64,000 nt of DNA, taken from positions 3,254,653 to 3,318,652 of the forward strand of contig NZ_CP065425.1 of assembly GCF_016772275.1 (NCBI RefSeq), given 5' to 3'. Position numbers and translations under genes: made by a program. This document shows positions 17,723 to 29,123 of this stretch, one piece after another. The stretch's first letter is position 1, and the number at the start of each line of letters is the position of its first letter. The stretch is from Heyndrickxia vini (GTDB taxonomy: Bacteria; Bacillota; Bacilli; Bacillales; Bacillaceae_C). The notes under the pieces are model-generated. The model had not been told where the DNA came from, ran no database searches, and saw only the letters and a program-made list of their open reading frames with translations.

Positions 17723-17967
17723 TTCTTTTCGACCTTTATTTGCCCGGCATCACAGCGGCGAATGCCAATTAATTGTCCATTACATTCCAGCATGCATGGT
17801 CCGCCAAAAGGCATCCGATGTTTTACTTTGATTGGACATCCCTCTACAACTCCGATATGTAAGAGGCGATGCTTAACAGTATTATCTAAATTTGAAACAT
17901 CTACGATATATCCAGTTTTTCCTTCAACTAAATCTAATAGCATCATGATGTTGTTTGCTCCGTTCAT
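17719..17967 (-). CDS. feoA: Ferrous iron transport protein A
   Basis: Small SH3-like cytosolic partner of FeoB. 82 aa with the family features GKTGYIVDVSNLDN, HRLLHIGVVEGCPIKV and GQLIGIRRCDAGQI. The ATG at 17967 has no ribosome-binding site; an internal ATG at 17946 (MMLLDLVEG) has GGAG 11 bases upstream and fits the usual FeoA N-terminus, so translation may start there. The gene overlaps feoB by 4 bases. A Fur-box-like sequence lies directly upstream. Confidence 0.93.
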   Translation of the reverse strand: MNGANNIMMLLDLVEGKTGYIVDVSNLDNTVKHRLLHIGVVEGCPIKVKHRMPFGGPCMLECNGQLIGIRRCDAGQIKVEKK

Positions 17968-17977
17968 AAGAAATGTA

Positions 17978-17997
17978 ATTGATAATGATAAACTTTC
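17978..17997 (-). promoter_or_regulatory. Putative Fur box of feoA
   Basis: ATTGATAATGATAAACTTTC on the plus strand. It contains GATAAT-GATAAA, two of the three hexamers of the 6-6-1-6 Fur model, 10-30 bases upstream of feoA's first ATG. Assignment rests on the match and on the known Fur control of feo in Bacilli. Confidence 0.55.
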
Positions 17998-18247
17998 TCA
18001 TTTATGAAATTATTTTATCACGATGTTTTGTGTATGTCTTTAAGAAATTTTTGTCTAACACATGAAAAAGTAAATCTAATCCCGTTGTATTTCGTTAAAA
18101 CGGTTCATATAGGTTGTTGTTAATACAGGTCCGTTCCTTTCCGCTGCAGGTACTCGCTTTCCGCGGGGCTGGCGATGAGCCTCCTCGTCGCTTCGCTCGA
18201 GGCCACTGAAAAACTTACGTTTTTTCCCCTTTTCATTTTGGGGTAAT

Positions 18248-18294
18248 AAAAAAGATGACATTTCGTCTGTAATTAGATGAAATGTCACCTTTTT
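18248..18294 (-). terminator. Terminator of the transposase gene
   Basis: Long hairpin with arms TGACATTTC(G)TCT and AGA(T)GAAATGTCA, and A/T runs on both outer sides. Just after the transposase stop and inside the IS, so it may also shield the IS from outside transcription. Confidence 0.75.
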
Positions 18295-18306
18295 CCTATC
18301 CCCTTT

Positions 18307-19797
18307 TTACTCTTTTTCATTTAGGAGCTTTAGAATCCGCTTGAGATTTACCGCAAATATTGCTGTTGCCCCTTGGATTTCCATGCCAAATAGACCCGAG
18401 GAATTTGCTGTTTTAAACCCGTGTCTATGTTTGAGTTCGCTATTTTTGGCTTCAATTTTATAGCGAGTTTTTGCTAGTTGTTTAAATTTATCCGTTTCTT
18501 GAAATGCTTCCTGATCTTTATGTTCAGTTGATTTAACTGTTATTGAGTATGTCTTACTTTTTGCTCCTTCTTTATAGCACCCTTCACGAAACGGGCAGAC
18601 TTTGCACTTCTCAATATCAAAAAAGAACTTAATTCTTGGATTTTTATCTTGCCCCTTTCTTTCTTCATATTTTTTCTTGGTAGCCATTTGCCCCGCCTTA
18701 CAAACGAACATTCCAGCATCTTTATTAAATTCAAATTCATCTTCTTTTGCCCGTGTTCCATGTGTTATATGTGGATGCAATTTAGAAATAAGTTCAAGTT
18801 GATTTTCTTTTGCATAACTAATATTGTCTTTTTCAGAATAGGCTGTATCACCAATTACTGTTTTAATTTCCATTCCTGTAGCTTGACTTTTCCCAACTAA
18901 CTCTTGCAGGTATTTTCCATCACTTTTTTCTCCCGTTGTCGGAATCGCTGCTGTTATTATTCTTTCATCGCTCATCGCGATGTGTGTTTTGTATCCGAAA
19001 AATGAGGAATCAGCTGTTTTATGTCCTACCCGTGCGTCCGTATCAGTTGAACGGTTCATTTGACTCATGTGTTCTGTATAATCTTCTATTACTTCATGAA
19101 GGACATTTAATTTTTCATTTACTTTGGGAATTGCGGCTAATTGTGGTTCTGATTCGACAATAGAAACAACTCGGCGACAATAATTCAATTCATCTTCAAC
19201 TTCATTGGAAGTTGGTTTTGGAGGAAATTTCTCTTTCATTGAGTCATCAATTTGATAAACTGCTTTTCTAAGATTTTTTGACTTCTCTTGTAAAAATTCC
19301 TTCGGTGACTTTTGGTTAAAACGTGATTGTGTATGTGTGGAGTCCACGATTATTGTTTTACTTTTTATGATTTCCTTTTCAAGTGCAATCTCAACTGTTT
19401 TCCCAATAAGTAAATCTAACAAGGTCACATCTTTAAGACGGAGCTTACGAAATTTTGTTAAGGAACTTGGATTTATTACTGGGTCTTCTGGTGCCATGTC
19501 GAGAAAATACTTAAATGACATATCATATCTAGAGCGTTCTACTACATCTACATCAGACAAATCATAAATCGATTTAAGCAATAGATACTTAAACATGCGG
19601 ATTGGTGGCACTGCATTGCGACCATTATCGAGGCAGTATTTCGTTTTCAATTCTTCAATAATGAACGAAAAATTCACCAGTTCATTGATTTGACGAAGCA
19701 TGTTATCTTTGGGAACAACAAGATCATAAATAGCTATATATGGACTAAGATTGAGAGATTCTTGGTTAGAAATCATTTGAGTATCACCTACATACAT
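18307..19797 (-). CDS. IS1182-family DDE transposase
   Basis: 496 aa, full length. N-terminal DUF772-type helical DNA-binding region (PPIRMFKYLLLKSIYDLSD near residue 65, SSLTKFRKLRL near residue 125). RNase H-fold acidic triad visible as IVDSTHTQSR near residue 168, VIGDTAYSE near residue 310 and IEAKNSELKHRHG near residue 450. A cysteine cluster (CKVC-x4-C-x-C-like: CKVCPFREGCY) is present near residue 390, common in this family. A second ATG seven codons downstream is an alternative start. No frameshift or stop is seen. Confidence 0.95.
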   Translation of the reverse strand: MYVGDTQMISNQESLNLSPYIAIYDLVVPKDNMLRQINELVNFSFIIEELKTKYCLDNGRNAVPPIRMFKYLLLKSIYDLSDVDVVERSRYDMSFKYFLDMAPEDPVINPSSLTKFRKLRLKDVTLLDLLIGKTVEIALEKEIIKSKTIIVDSTHTQSRFNQKSPKEFLQEKSKNLRKAVYQIDDSMKEKFPPKPTSNEVEDELNYCRRVVSIVESEPQLAAIPKVNEKLNVLHEVIEDYTEHMSQMNRSTDTDARVGHKTADSSFFGYKTHIAMSDERIITAAIPTTGEKSDGKYLQELVGKSQATGMEIKTVIGDTAYSEKDNISYAKENQLELISKLHPHITHGTRAKEDEFEFNKDAGMFVCKAGQMATKKKYEERKGQDKNPRIKFFFDIEKCKVCPFREGCYKEGAKSKTYSITVKSTEHKDQEAFQETDKFKQLAKTRYKIEAKNSELKHRHGFKTANSSGLFGMEIQGATAIFAVNLKRILKLLNEKE

Positions 19798-19818
19798 TTG
19801 ATATCATCATTATAAAAC

Positions 19819-19863
19819 AAAAAGGCAGATAAATGTTTGGTCAACTCAAACATCTATCTGCCT
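19819..19863. other. Inverted repeat at the transposase 5' side of the IS
   Basis: AGGCAGAT(AA)ATGTTTG and CAAACAT(C)TATCTGCCT form a stem of about 16 bp between the IS end and the transposase start. It could block read-through transcription from outside into the transposase gene, as described for other IS elements; the role here is inferred. Confidence 0.55.
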
Positions 19864-20017
19864 AATAATAAATGGACTTTTTCAGTGGCCTCGCTTCGCT
19901 CCCTGCGGGGTCTCATCTGTCCAGCTGGATCCCGCAGGAGTCTCGTACCTTCCGCTCCAATCCACTCTGCGCTATTAATATTATTAAAACAACAATCTAA
20001 AAAAGAGACAAAAAAAG

Positions 20018-20048
20018 AAGAGTAGATTCCTTTTCTCTACTCTTCTCA
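20018..20048 (-). terminator. Terminator of gdhA
   Basis: Arms AGAAGAGTAGA and TCTACTCTTCT with a 9-base loop. On the minus strand it is followed by TTTTTTTGTC. It lies just after the gdhA stop. Confidence 0.8.
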
Positions 20049-20056
20049 AAAACTAT

Positions 20057-21881
<1,825 letters not shown>

Positions 21882-23282
21882 TTGAAAACAGTCGTTGTCA
21901 TTGGCGGAGGCATTACAGGACTTTCCTCAATGTACTACCTTCAACAATTAAAAAAAACAGCAAACATCGAATTAAATTTACAATTAATTGAAGGAAATGA
22001 TGAATTAGGCGGAAAAATCCATTCCGTCCAAACAGATGAATTTATTATGGAAACAGGAGCCGACTCCATCGTTGCTCGTAAACAAGGAGTAGCAGAACTA
22101 TTAAAAGACCTACATTTACATAGCGAAATGGTCAATAATGCAACAGGAAAATCATTTATCTACCACCATGGACAATTGAAACCAATCCCTGATGATACTG
22201 TATTTGGAATACCCATGAGCAGGGAAGCATTATTTAACAGTGAATTAATTTCCGAAAATGGAAAAAATGAAGCATTAAAAGATTTTACAACTAAAAATGA
22301 AGAGTTTACAAAAGATAGTTCAATCGGACAATTCCTCGAACATTTCCTCGGTAAAGAAATCGTCGAAAACCAAATTGCACCGGTGCTTTCGGGTGTGTAT
22401 TCCGGAAAATTAAATGAACTAACGTTAGCCACTACCCTTCCCTATTTATTAGAGTATAAAAATAAATATGGAAGCATTATAAATGGCCTATCCGAAAACA
22501 AAGAACGATTTCAATCTGCCGATAACAAAAAATTTGTCTCATTTAAAAACGGGTTATCTACATTAATTAATCGCCTTGAAGGTGAATTAACAAGTGTTGA
22601 AATAATGAAAGGTGTCAAAGCTAAAGCAATTACACACAATCGAAATGGATACACCGTTACATTAGAAAATGAGAAAACGATTCACGCGGACTTTATTGTG
22701 CTTAGCACACCACATCAAGTGGCACAATCCATTTTACAAAATGAAGTACTTGATGAAGAGTTTAATCAGCTAGTCAACTCATCTCTTATTAGTGTGTATG
22801 TAGGTTTCGACGTTCCGGACGAGAAACTCCCGACTGATGGAACTGGTTTTATCGTACCTAATGGTAGTGATCTTGTCTGTAATGCATGTACATGGACAAG
22901 CAGAAAATGGACACATACATCGAAAAACAATCACTTATTATTACGACTCTTTTATAAAAATACAAATCCTGCCATCTTTGAACACTTAAACAACTTAAAT
23001 GAAAAAGAATTAATCCAAGTCGCCTTAAAGGATATCGAAAAAAGTTTAGGAATAACTGGAGAGCCAATACATTCTGAAGTAACAAAATGGACTGATTTAA
23101 TGCCTAAATATTCCTTAACCCATCGAAAAACCATTGAATTCTTAAATGAAAAAATAGCTGAACTTTATCCGAACATCACTCTTGCCGGCTGTTCCTATTA
23201 CGGTGTCGGAATTGCAGATTGTATAATGAATGGAAAAGAGACAGCGAAACAATTAATCGAACAAATTTCAAATAATAATTAA
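21882..23282 (+). CDS. hemY: Protoporphyrinogen/coproporphyrinogen III oxidase (HemY/CgoX)
   Basis: FAD enzyme that, in Gram-positives, oxidises coproporphyrinogen III to coproporphyrin III in the haem pathway. 466 aa from the TTG at 21882, which has AGGAG 8 bases upstream; a GTG at 21873 overlaps that site. FAD motif VVVIGGGITGLSS at the N-terminus, ELGGKIHSVQTDEFIMETGADS near residue 42 (in part), and the C-terminal GCSYYGVGIADCI with GKETA, the second FAD contact. hemE and hemH, its usual partners, are not adjacent, and a family B repeat lies directly upstream. A strong terminator follows. Confidence 0.88.
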   Translation: MKTVVVIGGGITGLSSMYYLQQLKKTANIELNLQLIEGNDELGGKIHSVQTDEFIMETGADSIVARKQGVAELLKDLHLHSEMVNNATGKSFIYHHGQLKPIPDDTVFGIPMSREALFNSELISENGKNEALKDFTTKNEEFTKDSSIGQFLEHFLGKEIVENQIAPVLSGVYSGKLNELTLATTLPYLLEYKNKYGSIINGLSENKERFQSADNKKFVSFKNGLSTLINRLEGELTSVEIMKGVKAKAITHNRNGYTVTLENEKTIHADFIVLSTPHQVAQSILQNEVLDEEFNQLVNSSLISVYVGFDVPDEKLPTDGTGFIVPNGSDLVCNACTWTSRKWTHTSKNNHLLLRLFYKNTNPAIFEHLNNLNEKELIQVALKDIEKSLGITGEPIHSEVTKWTDLMPKYSLTHRKTIEFLNEKIAELYPNITLAGCSYYGVGIADCIMNGKETAKQLIEQISNNN

Positions 23283-23379
23283 ACGAAAAAGCATGTACCA
23301 ATCATAGTAAGTAGTTCCGATAACGTGGAGAAAATCTAAAATCGTACTACAAATAACATAAGATTATATCGTTAACAAA

Positions 23380-23409
23380 CAAAAGCTTGGGATATTCCCC
23401 AAGCTTTTA
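23380..23409 (+). terminator. Terminator after hemY
   Basis: Arms AAAAGCTTGGG and CCCAAGCTTTT around GATATTC. It lies 98 bases after the stop. Confidence 0.8.
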
Positions 23410-23793
23410 TGTGTTAAAATTTATTTGTTTATTTAAAGGAGAAGTTGTATAAGTTCATTAGATGTTAACCCGAGTTTTAGAAATAAGCGGAGAAATTTCT
23501 CTTAATTAAGAAATAGCACTAAAACTACCATATATAGGCGGAAAGATTCCGACTATTAGCTCTAAAAACGTGAAAATAAGTAATTTTGCTTTGCTTAATC
23601 GGAAAACCTCCGCTTAAATACCCCGAACCGAGCTCTATTCTTTTGTTTAACCGTAAATATCCGCTTATTTTGATGATCTTTAATTGCTCAAAAAAACATC
23701 AATTATCTACTTTAGTAAAAAGATCAACATAAATAGTAATTATCAGACTACTCGGTATATCCTCCCGTTACTATCATAGATACATGCTTTTTT
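23410..23793. other. Gene-free region with a repeat-like element
   Basis: About 380 bases with no supported gene. A 133-bp segment (23484-23616) is bounded by TAAGCGGAG and its exact complement CTCCGCTTA. Inside it are further GCGGAAAGATTCCG-type short palindromes, and another CCGCTTA occurs near 23657. It looks like a small palindrome-flanked element, but there is no second copy in this window. Confidence 0.5.
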
Positions 23794-25137
23794 TCACCAA
23801 ACGCCTAACACATCTAGCATAACCGCAATGATTAGCAATGGAGCAACATAGCGAAGAAGGAAAAACCATGCTTCAAATAGTCCCTTTTTCAGTTTGCTGC
23901 CCTTTTGAAGTTCTTCATACAATGCGGTTTTTTTCATTTTTAATGGAACAAAAATTGCGATAAGCAAAGATCCTAGCGGCATTAATATATTACTAACTGT
24001 ATAATCCATTAAATCGAAAAATGTTTTCCCAAACAAGGTGATATCTCCTAACACACCATATGAAAGGGCAGATGGTATGCCAAAAACAAAGATGGCTAGA
24101 CCGATGATCCATGACCATTTCTTACGTCCGTTCGGATTTCCTTTAGATATAACCGAAACGATGATTTCTAACATCGAAAAAGCAGACGTTAGAGCGGCAA
24201 ATAAGAAAAGAATTAAAAATGCGATAAAAAACAACATACCAAATGGTAAATGACTGAAAACTGTTGGAAGTACATTAAATAAAAGTACCGGTCCTGCCCC
24301 AGGCTCTAACCCCATGGCAAATACTGCCGGGAAAATCGCTAGTCCTGCTAATAGGACAATGACTAAATTCATACCAACAATCGAAATGGCGGAACGCGGC
24401 AAGCTTTGACTTTTCGGTAAATACGAACTGTAGGTGACCATTACTGAAACACCGACACTTAAAGTGAAGAACGATTGCCCCATCGCCTCTAAGATTGTCT
24501 TCGATGTTACTTTTGAAAAATCAGGTTGCAATAAGAAGGTAACTCCCTCCATCGCCCCATCTAATGTAACAGCTCGTACAACAAGCAAGATAAATAAAAT
24601 AAATAATGCCGGCATCATAATTTTGCTTGCTTGTTCAATTCCTTTTTGAACTCCTTTAGCAACAACTAAGATTGTAATAAGCATAAAGAGGAATTGAACG
24701 ATCAAACTAATCGTTGGATTTGAGATTGTAGTTCCAAATACATCTGCATATTGCGCAGAACTAAGGCCGTTCAAATCACCTATGATGGCTTTGAATAAGT
24801 AAATGATAATCCATCCACCGATGACACTGTAAAAGGATAGCAAAATAAAACAAGTTACCATGCCTAGAATTCCAATCCAATACCATTTCGTTCCAGGTGC
24901 GATTTTTCGATATGAAGCGATAGCATGATCTTGTGTTGACCGACCAATTGTAAATTCAGCTAATAATAACGGCAATCCGAGTAATAAAGTAAAGACGATA
25001 AAAATTAGAAAAAATGCTCCGCCGCCATTTTGGCCAGCTATATAGGGGAATTTCCAAATTGCCCCTAAACCGATAGCTGACCCGGCAGCTGCTAAAATAA
25101 AACCAAGTTTTGATGACCATTGTTCTCTTTGACTCAC
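23794..25137 (-). CDS. Sodium-dependent neurotransmitter-symporter family (NSS) amino acid transporter
   Basis: Na+-coupled amino acid importer of the LeuT fold. 447 aa. Starts at GTG 25137, with GAGAGGAG 9 bases upstream. The family signature is in helix 1: [20 protein letters not shown] (Na+ and substrate site around [15 protein letters not shown]). About 11-12 membrane segments. The length and family resemble B. subtilis YocR/YhdH. Single gene; substrate unknown. Confidence 0.92.
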   Translation of the reverse strand: MSQREQWSSKLGFILAAAGSAIGLGAIWKFPYIAGQNGGGAFFLIFIVFTLLLGLPLLLAEFTIGRSTQDHAIASYRKIAPGTKWYWIGILGMVTCFILLSFYSVIGGWIIIYLFKAIIGDLNGLSSAQYADVFGTTISNPTISLIVQFLFMLITILVVAKGVQKGIEQASKIMMPALFILFILLVVRAVTLDGAMEGVTFLLQPDFSKVTSKTILEAMGQSFFTLSVGVSVMVTYSSYLPKSQSLPRSAISIVGMNLVIVLLAGLAIFPAVFAMGLEPGAGPVLLFNVLPTVFSHLPFGMLFFIAFLILFLFAALTSAFSMLEIIVSVISKGNPNGRKKWSWIIGLAIFVFGIPSALSYGVLGDITLFGKTFFDLMDYTVSNILMPLGSLLIAIFVPLKMKKTALYEELQKGSKLKKGLFEAWFFLLRYVAPLLIIAVMLDVLGVW

Positions 25138-25231
25138 GTGTATTCTCCTCTCAGATGTTCTACATGATGCCTTTGTTGCTCAACGTTGATCTGAGCGGAA
25201 ATGGCAGGAACCATGAAAAGAAACTAGATGT

Positions 25232-26308
25232 TTAAATTAATTTATTTTTGAATGACTTTAGTTCTTCTATAAATTCATGAAATTGCGGGATATCCATTTG
25301 CTGCGCCGAATCGGATAAAGCAACCGCTGGATCTGGATGAACCTCAGCCATTACTGCATCCGCTCCTATTGCTAAAGCTGCTTTCGCAGTAGGCAGTAGT
25401 AAATCCTTTCTTCCTGTTGAATGAGTTACGTCGACGACAACTGGCAAATGTGTTTCTTTCTTTAATATTGGAACTGCGGAAATATCTAACGTATTCCGTG
25501 TTGCTTTTTCATATGTTCGAATTCCCCGCTCACATAATATAATTTGGTCATTCCCTTGTGCAATGATGTATTCGGCTGCATGGATAAATTCATCAATTGT
25601 CGCCGCTAAGCCACGTTTTAATAAAACTGGTTTTTTCACCCTTCCTACAGCTTTTAATAAATCGAAGTTTTGCATGTTTCTTGCACCTATTTGAATGACA
25701 TCGACATAATCGAGAGCAAGTTCTACATCAATCGGATTTAGTATTTCACTTATCACAGCCAAATCATATTCGTCTGCTACTTGGCGTAAAATTTGTAGTC
25801 CTTCCACACCTAATCCTTGGAAATCATACGGAGATGTTCTCGGCTTAAATGCTCCGCCGCGCATTAATTTTATCCCTTGTTCTTTCATTGCTTCTGCAAC
25901 TAGTCTTACTTGTTCCAAGCTTTCTACTGCACAAGGTCCCATAATAAAGGATTGTGTTCCGCTACCTATTAATTCACCTTTTATATCAACAATTGTGTTT
26001 TCTTTTTTCTTTTTCCGGGAAACTAATAGTGCTTTACGATTATCGTCTTCTTGCAATTCTAAGCTTGCTTTAAAAATACCTTTGAAAATATGTTGTAATG
26101 TTGAGGTTTCAAAAGGACCTTCATTTTGTTCTGCAACCATATCTAACACTTCACGTTCTCGAATTGGATCAAAACGTTTCGTGCCTTGTAGTTTTTTTAT
26201 CTGGCCAATTTCTTGAACGACTTTTCCCCGTTCATTTAGTAAATGTAATAATTGTGAGTTAATTTCGTCCACCTTTTGTCGCAACTGTTGTAAATCATTA
26301 TTCCCCAT
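25232..26308 (-). CDS. aroA: Bifunctional chorismate mutase / DAHP synthase
   Basis: First step of the shikimate pathway (phosphoenolpyruvate + erythrose 4-phosphate). 358 aa. Residues 1-85 are an AroQ-type chorismate mutase ([31 protein letters not shown]). Residues 100-350 are a type I-beta DAHP synthase barrel: [49 protein letters not shown] and [12 protein letters not shown]. As in B. subtilis AroA, the mutase domain probably acts as the feedback site for prephenate/chorismate. ATG with AGGAGGG upstream. Its long leader carries two T-boxes and a family B repeat. Confidence 0.95.
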   Translation of the reverse strand: MGNNDLQQLRQKVDEINSQLLHLLNERGKVVQEIGQIKKLQGTKRFDPIREREVLDMVAEQNEGPFETSTLQHIFKGIFKASLELQEDDNRKALLVSRKKKKENTIVDIKGELIGSGTQSFIMGPCAVESLEQVRLVAEAMKEQGIKLMRGGAFKPRTSPYDFQGLGVEGLQILRQVADEYDLAVISEILNPIDVELALDYVDVIQIGARNMQNFDLLKAVGRVKKPVLLKRGLAATIDEFIHAAEYIIAQGNDQIILCERGIRTYEKATRNTLDISAVPILKKETHLPVVVDVTHSTGRKDLLLPTAKAALAIGADAVMAEVHPDPAVALSDSAQQMDIPQFHEFIEELKSFKNKLI

Positions 26309-26368
26309 TAAAAACCCTCCTAATTTGTAAGTAATTTTTATAATAGCTAAGTTAAACTTGGTTGTTGA

Positions 26369-26491
26369 TTTCCGCTGCAGGTACTCGCTTTTTCGCGGTT
26401 CTGCGGTGAGCCTCCGCGGGCGCTTCGCGTCTGCGGGGTCTCACCTTTCCCGCTAATCCCGCAGGAGTCTCGTACCTTCCGCTCCAATCAA
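26369..26491. repeat. Dispersed repeat family B, copy 3, in the aroA leader
   Basis: TTTCCGCTGCAGGTACTCGC to CTTCCGCTCCAATC, in the orientation of copy 1. It lies between the second T-box terminator and the aroA start, so it would be part of the aroA mRNA 5' untranslated region. Confidence 0.88.
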
Positions 26492-26540
26492 CATGACGTT
26501 AATATCACAATTGAACTTTAACAAAGCCTTTATAATAAAA

Positions 26541-26775
26541 AAGCCCCTACTGAATAAATCAGTAGGGACGATGTTTATCGCGGTACCACCCTAGTTGCAA
26601 AAGAATATTCTTTTGCCACTCTCTTTTGTTAACGATCGATTATCGACCGTCCTTCCTCTTCTTTATAAATGGAAGGATGCTCCGGAACCCGAAATTCGTG
26701 TTTATCTTTGTGCTGATTTACACCAACCATCAGCTCTCTTTAACAGGGAGATAAACATTACTATTAATTCCATCA
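26541..26775 (-). promoter_or_regulatory. T-box riboswitch 2 (proximal), Phe-type specifier
   Basis: Minus-strand leader with every T-box landmark: stem I with AGAGAGC and GGTGTAAATCAGC, the specifier region GAATTTCGG (plus 26691-26697), the antiterminator bulge AGGGTGGTACCGCG (plus 26579-26592), and a terminator with arms CCCTACTGA and TCAGTAGGG followed by T (plus 26541-26567). The codon in the specifier loop reads UUU or UUC depending on register, both Phe. Uncharged tRNA-Phe would stabilise the antiterminator and allow aroA expression. Confidence 0.85.
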
Positions 26776-26802
26776 TTGCGTGTATATATTTAAATGCAAA
26801 AA

Positions 26803-27036
26803 GTCCCTACTGATTAATATCAGTAGGGACGATAATTATCGCGGTACCACCCTAATTGTAGATGATAAAATTCATCTACCACTCAACATTGTTAACGATC
26901 ATTACGACCGGCTTTTCCTTCGTAAAAACTCGGAAAAGAAGCTCCAGGATTGAAATTCTAGTTTATCTGTATGCTGATTTACACCGGCCATCAGCTCTCT
27001 AAAATAGTGAGATAAACAATACTTAGTTCCCTTCAA
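26803..27036 (-). promoter_or_regulatory. T-box riboswitch 1 (distal), Phe-type specifier
   Basis: Same landmarks as the proximal copy: GTTTATCT...AGATAAAC at the base of stem I, AGAGAGCTGATGGCCGGTG, specifier region GAATTTCAA (plus 26952-26958), AGGGTGGTACCGCG (plus 26840-26853) and a terminator AAGTCCCTACTGA...TCAGTAGGGACTTTTT (plus 26803-26832). It also reads Phe. It lies immediately upstream of the proximal T-box on the same transcript, so read-through at both is needed for aroA. Confidence 0.85.
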
Positions 27037-27064
27037 AACTTTATATTATTTAAGTATGATTTGT

Positions 27065-27094
27065 ATTATAAAGCTTCGTTTAAAATATTGTCAA
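27065..27094 (-). promoter_or_regulatory. Sigma-A promoter of the aroA leader
   Basis: Minus strand TTGACA (27094-27089), an 18-base spacer and TATAAT (27070-27065), both boxes matching consensus exactly. It lies about 30 bases before the distal T-box, between it and the lipA stop. Confidence 0.8.
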
Positions 27095-27118
27095 CACTTT
27101 TTAAAATTTTTTTACATT

Positions 27119-28069
27119 TTAATTAAGAAACTGTTCTTTATATTGGTTAATAATTAAATCAGGATCATTATTTTCGCCTTCTAATTGGCGTTTACGAGCA
27201 GCTTTATTTACTTGCTCATCCGCATGATAACTTGAGCGCACCATTGGACCTGCTTCACAATGCTTAAATCCTTTTTGTAGAGCAATTTCTTTTAACTCTG
27301 CAAATTCATCTGGATGGACATAACGTTCTACTTTTAAATGTTTTTTTGTAGGTTGTAAGTATTGGCCAATTGTTACAATATCCACACCATGCGCAAGCAA
27401 ATCATCCATCGCTTCGATGATTTCTTCTTTCGTTTCTCCGAGTCCAACCATTATACTTGATTTTGTTGGTGTTTGAGGACTGATTTCTTTTACCCTTTTC
27501 AAAAGTTCTAAGGAACGATCGTAGGTGGCTTTTGCACGAACACGTTTCGTTAAACGACGAACAGTTTCAATATTATGATTAAAAATATCCGGACCTGCAT
27601 CCATTAATGTATGCAGACTTTCATAGTCACCCTTCATATCAGATGGGAGTACCTCAACTGTACATGAAGGAACACGGCGTCGAATCGCACGGACCGTTTC
27701 AGCAAAAATTGCCGCACCACCATCAGCTAAATCATCACGTGCAACAGCAGTAACCACACAGTGGCGTAAGCCCATTACTTCCACTGATCTTGCGACACGT
27801 TCTGGTTCTTCCCAATCCAATTCCGTTGGCAAGCCCGTTTTTACTGCACAAAAACGGCATGCACGGGTACACGTATCACCAAGTATCATAAATGTCGCTG
27901 TTTTGCGAACAGCCCAGCATTCATGGATATTTGGACATTTTGCTTCCTCACAAACGGTATGCAATCTTTCTTCCCGCATCATTTTTTTCAAGCCTGTATA
28001 ACTTTTATTCGTATTTAACTTGATCTTTAACCATTCAGGTTTTCTTAAGTATTCTTCGTTTTTAGCCAC
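27119..28069 (-). CDS. lipA: Lipoyl synthase
   Basis: Radical SAM enzyme that inserts two sulfurs into protein-bound octanoyl groups. 316 aa from the GTG at 28069, which has TAGGAG 8 bases upstream and gives the usual N-terminus ([18 protein letters not shown], the first residue read as Met). Auxiliary cluster cysteines C40, C45 and C51 in [12 protein letters not shown]; radical SAM cysteines C67, C71 and C74 in CTRACRFC. C-terminal RSSYHADEQ supplies the conserved RSSY serine. Overlaps or abuts lipM, so the two form an operon. Confidence 0.97.
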   Translation of the reverse strand: MAKNEEYLRKPEWLKIKLNTNKSYTGLKKMMREERLHTVCEEAKCPNIHECWAVRKTATFMILGDTCTRACRFCAVKTGLPTELDWEEPERVARSVEVMGLRHCVVTAVARDDLADGGAAIFAETVRAIRRRVPSCTVEVLPSDMKGDYESLHTLMDAGPDIFNHNIETVRRLTKRVRAKATYDRSLELLKRVKEISPQTPTKSSIMVGLGETKEEIIEAMDDLLAHGVDIVTIGQYLQPTKKHLKVERYVHPDEFAELKEIALQKGFKHCEAGPMVRSSYHADEQVNKAARKRQLEGENNDPDLIINQYKEQFLN

Positions 28070-28080
28070 TATGTACACTC

Positions 28081-28899
28081 CTACCTTTGAAAAGTATATT
28101 CCTCATTTGCATATTTACTTTGCATAAGTTCTTCTACTTCTTTTAACATCTGGTTGTTCGGTTCATATGTAGTTAAATCAATATTAAGTCCCTTTTTAAT
28201 GCCTTCGGTGAATGCGTTCTTTATTTCATCTATTGTTGTTTTTCTTCCTAAAATTTGATTAATCGTTACTGCTTTTTGTGCAAATCCAGTTTTTGTCTTA
28301 TTTTTTACTTTCTCATTCGGAAATACAAATAGATCATATAGTGTATCAATATCGATTTCCATTGGAATGGAGCCATGTTGTAATACGACGCCTTTTTGCC
28401 TTGTTTGTGCACTTCCCGCCGCTTTTTTCCCATCAATCTCGAGCTCATACCACGAAGATTCTTCAAAGCAGACAGCAGTACCTGACTTTCCGATTGGCGT
28501 ATCCGGAACAGCTAAATCCGCAGAAATACCTAGTTCCCGATATCCTTCTAATATTCCTTGAGATAATACCCGATAGGCTTCAATTATCGAAGGCGACATC
28601 TTTTCATGTTTTTCACTAATTATCATGCTGTAAGTCAATTCTTGATCATGTAAAACAGCCAGTCCGCCAGTTGGTCTGCGAACAATGTCGATTCCTTTTT
28701 CCTTTGCTGCTTTGGCGTTTATTCTTCCTGTTGTTTTTTGAAAATGACCTAACGATAGTGCCGCAGGTTCCCATGTATAAAAACGGAGAACCGGAGGAAT
28801 TAGGTCTCGTGAATGCCAATCAAGAAGAACCTCGTCCATCGCCATATTGAAAGCTGGAGATTGAACTCCGGAATCAATAAAATACCAAGTTTCGCTCAT
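28081..28899 (-). CDS. lipM: Octanoyl-[GcvH]:protein octanoyltransferase type (LipM)
   Basis: Moves octanoate from octanoyl-ACP to GcvH in the Bacillus lipoate assembly route, supplying the substrate of LipA. 272 aa from the ATG at 28899, with AGGTGG about 8 bases upstream; a GTG four codons earlier overlaps that site. Biotin/lipoate ligase fold with [18 protein letters not shown] near residue 74, the catalytic Cys144 in [15 protein letters not shown] and [20 protein letters not shown]. The closest B. subtilis protein in pattern is LipM rather than LipL. The gene lies 2-11 bases before lipA. Confidence 0.92.
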   Translation of the reverse strand: MSETWYFIDSGVQSPAFNMAMDEVLLDWHSRDLIPPVLRFYTWEPAALSLGHFQKTTGRINAKAAKEKGIDIVRRPTGGLAVLHDQELTYSMIISEKHEKMSPSIIEAYRVLSQGILEGYRELGISADLAVPDTPIGKSGTAVCFEESSWYELEIDGKKAAGSAQTRQKGVVLQHGSIPMEIDIDTLYDLFVFPNEKVKNKTKTGFAQKAVTINQILGRKTTIDEIKNAFTEGIKKGLNIDLTTYEPNNQMLKEVEELMQSKYANEEYTFQR

Positions 28900-29123
28900 G
28901 TGCTTCACCACCTAAAACTTTCAATAAAAAATGAGTCGGAATTAATTAAGAAAAAATATATTGGAATAATTTTCTTCCTTTTCAATCAATTTTTATGATA
29001 GCATTGTAGCGAGGTTTGTCAATAACAGGAACGAAAGGAAAATGTCATTATGGATAAATGAGTACAAAGGAATAGAAGGAAGTCTATCGGATTACTTATA
29101 TATTATTTTTAAATTCAGATACA

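Larger units (their letters stand above)
18199..19892 (-). mobile_element. IS1182-family insertion sequence, complete
   Basis: 1694 bp, bounded by 15-bp terminal inverted repeats GAGGCCACTGAAAAA (18199-18213) and its complement (19878-19892). The flanking GCTTCGCTC at 18190-18198 and 19893-19901 is a 9-bp direct repeat that looks like a target duplication (it can be read as 11 bp if the ends are set 2 bp inwards). One intact transposase gene on the minus strand, with its own terminator. Both ends and the gene look intact, so the copy may be active. Confidence 0.88.
18128..19971. repeat. Dispersed repeat family B, copy 1, split by the IS
   Basis: Left part 18128-18198 (CCGTTCCTTTCCGCTGCAGG onwards) and right part 19893-19971 (to CTTCCGCTCCAATCCACTC) together rebuild one family B element in the same orientation as the copy at 26369-26491. 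The IS1182-type element sits in the middle. GC content is much higher than in the surrounding DNA. Confidence 0.85.

Noticed and set aside
26541-27036. Frame 26595-26813 in the T-box region
   Set aside because: It lies on the opposite strand of a fully explained RNA leader.
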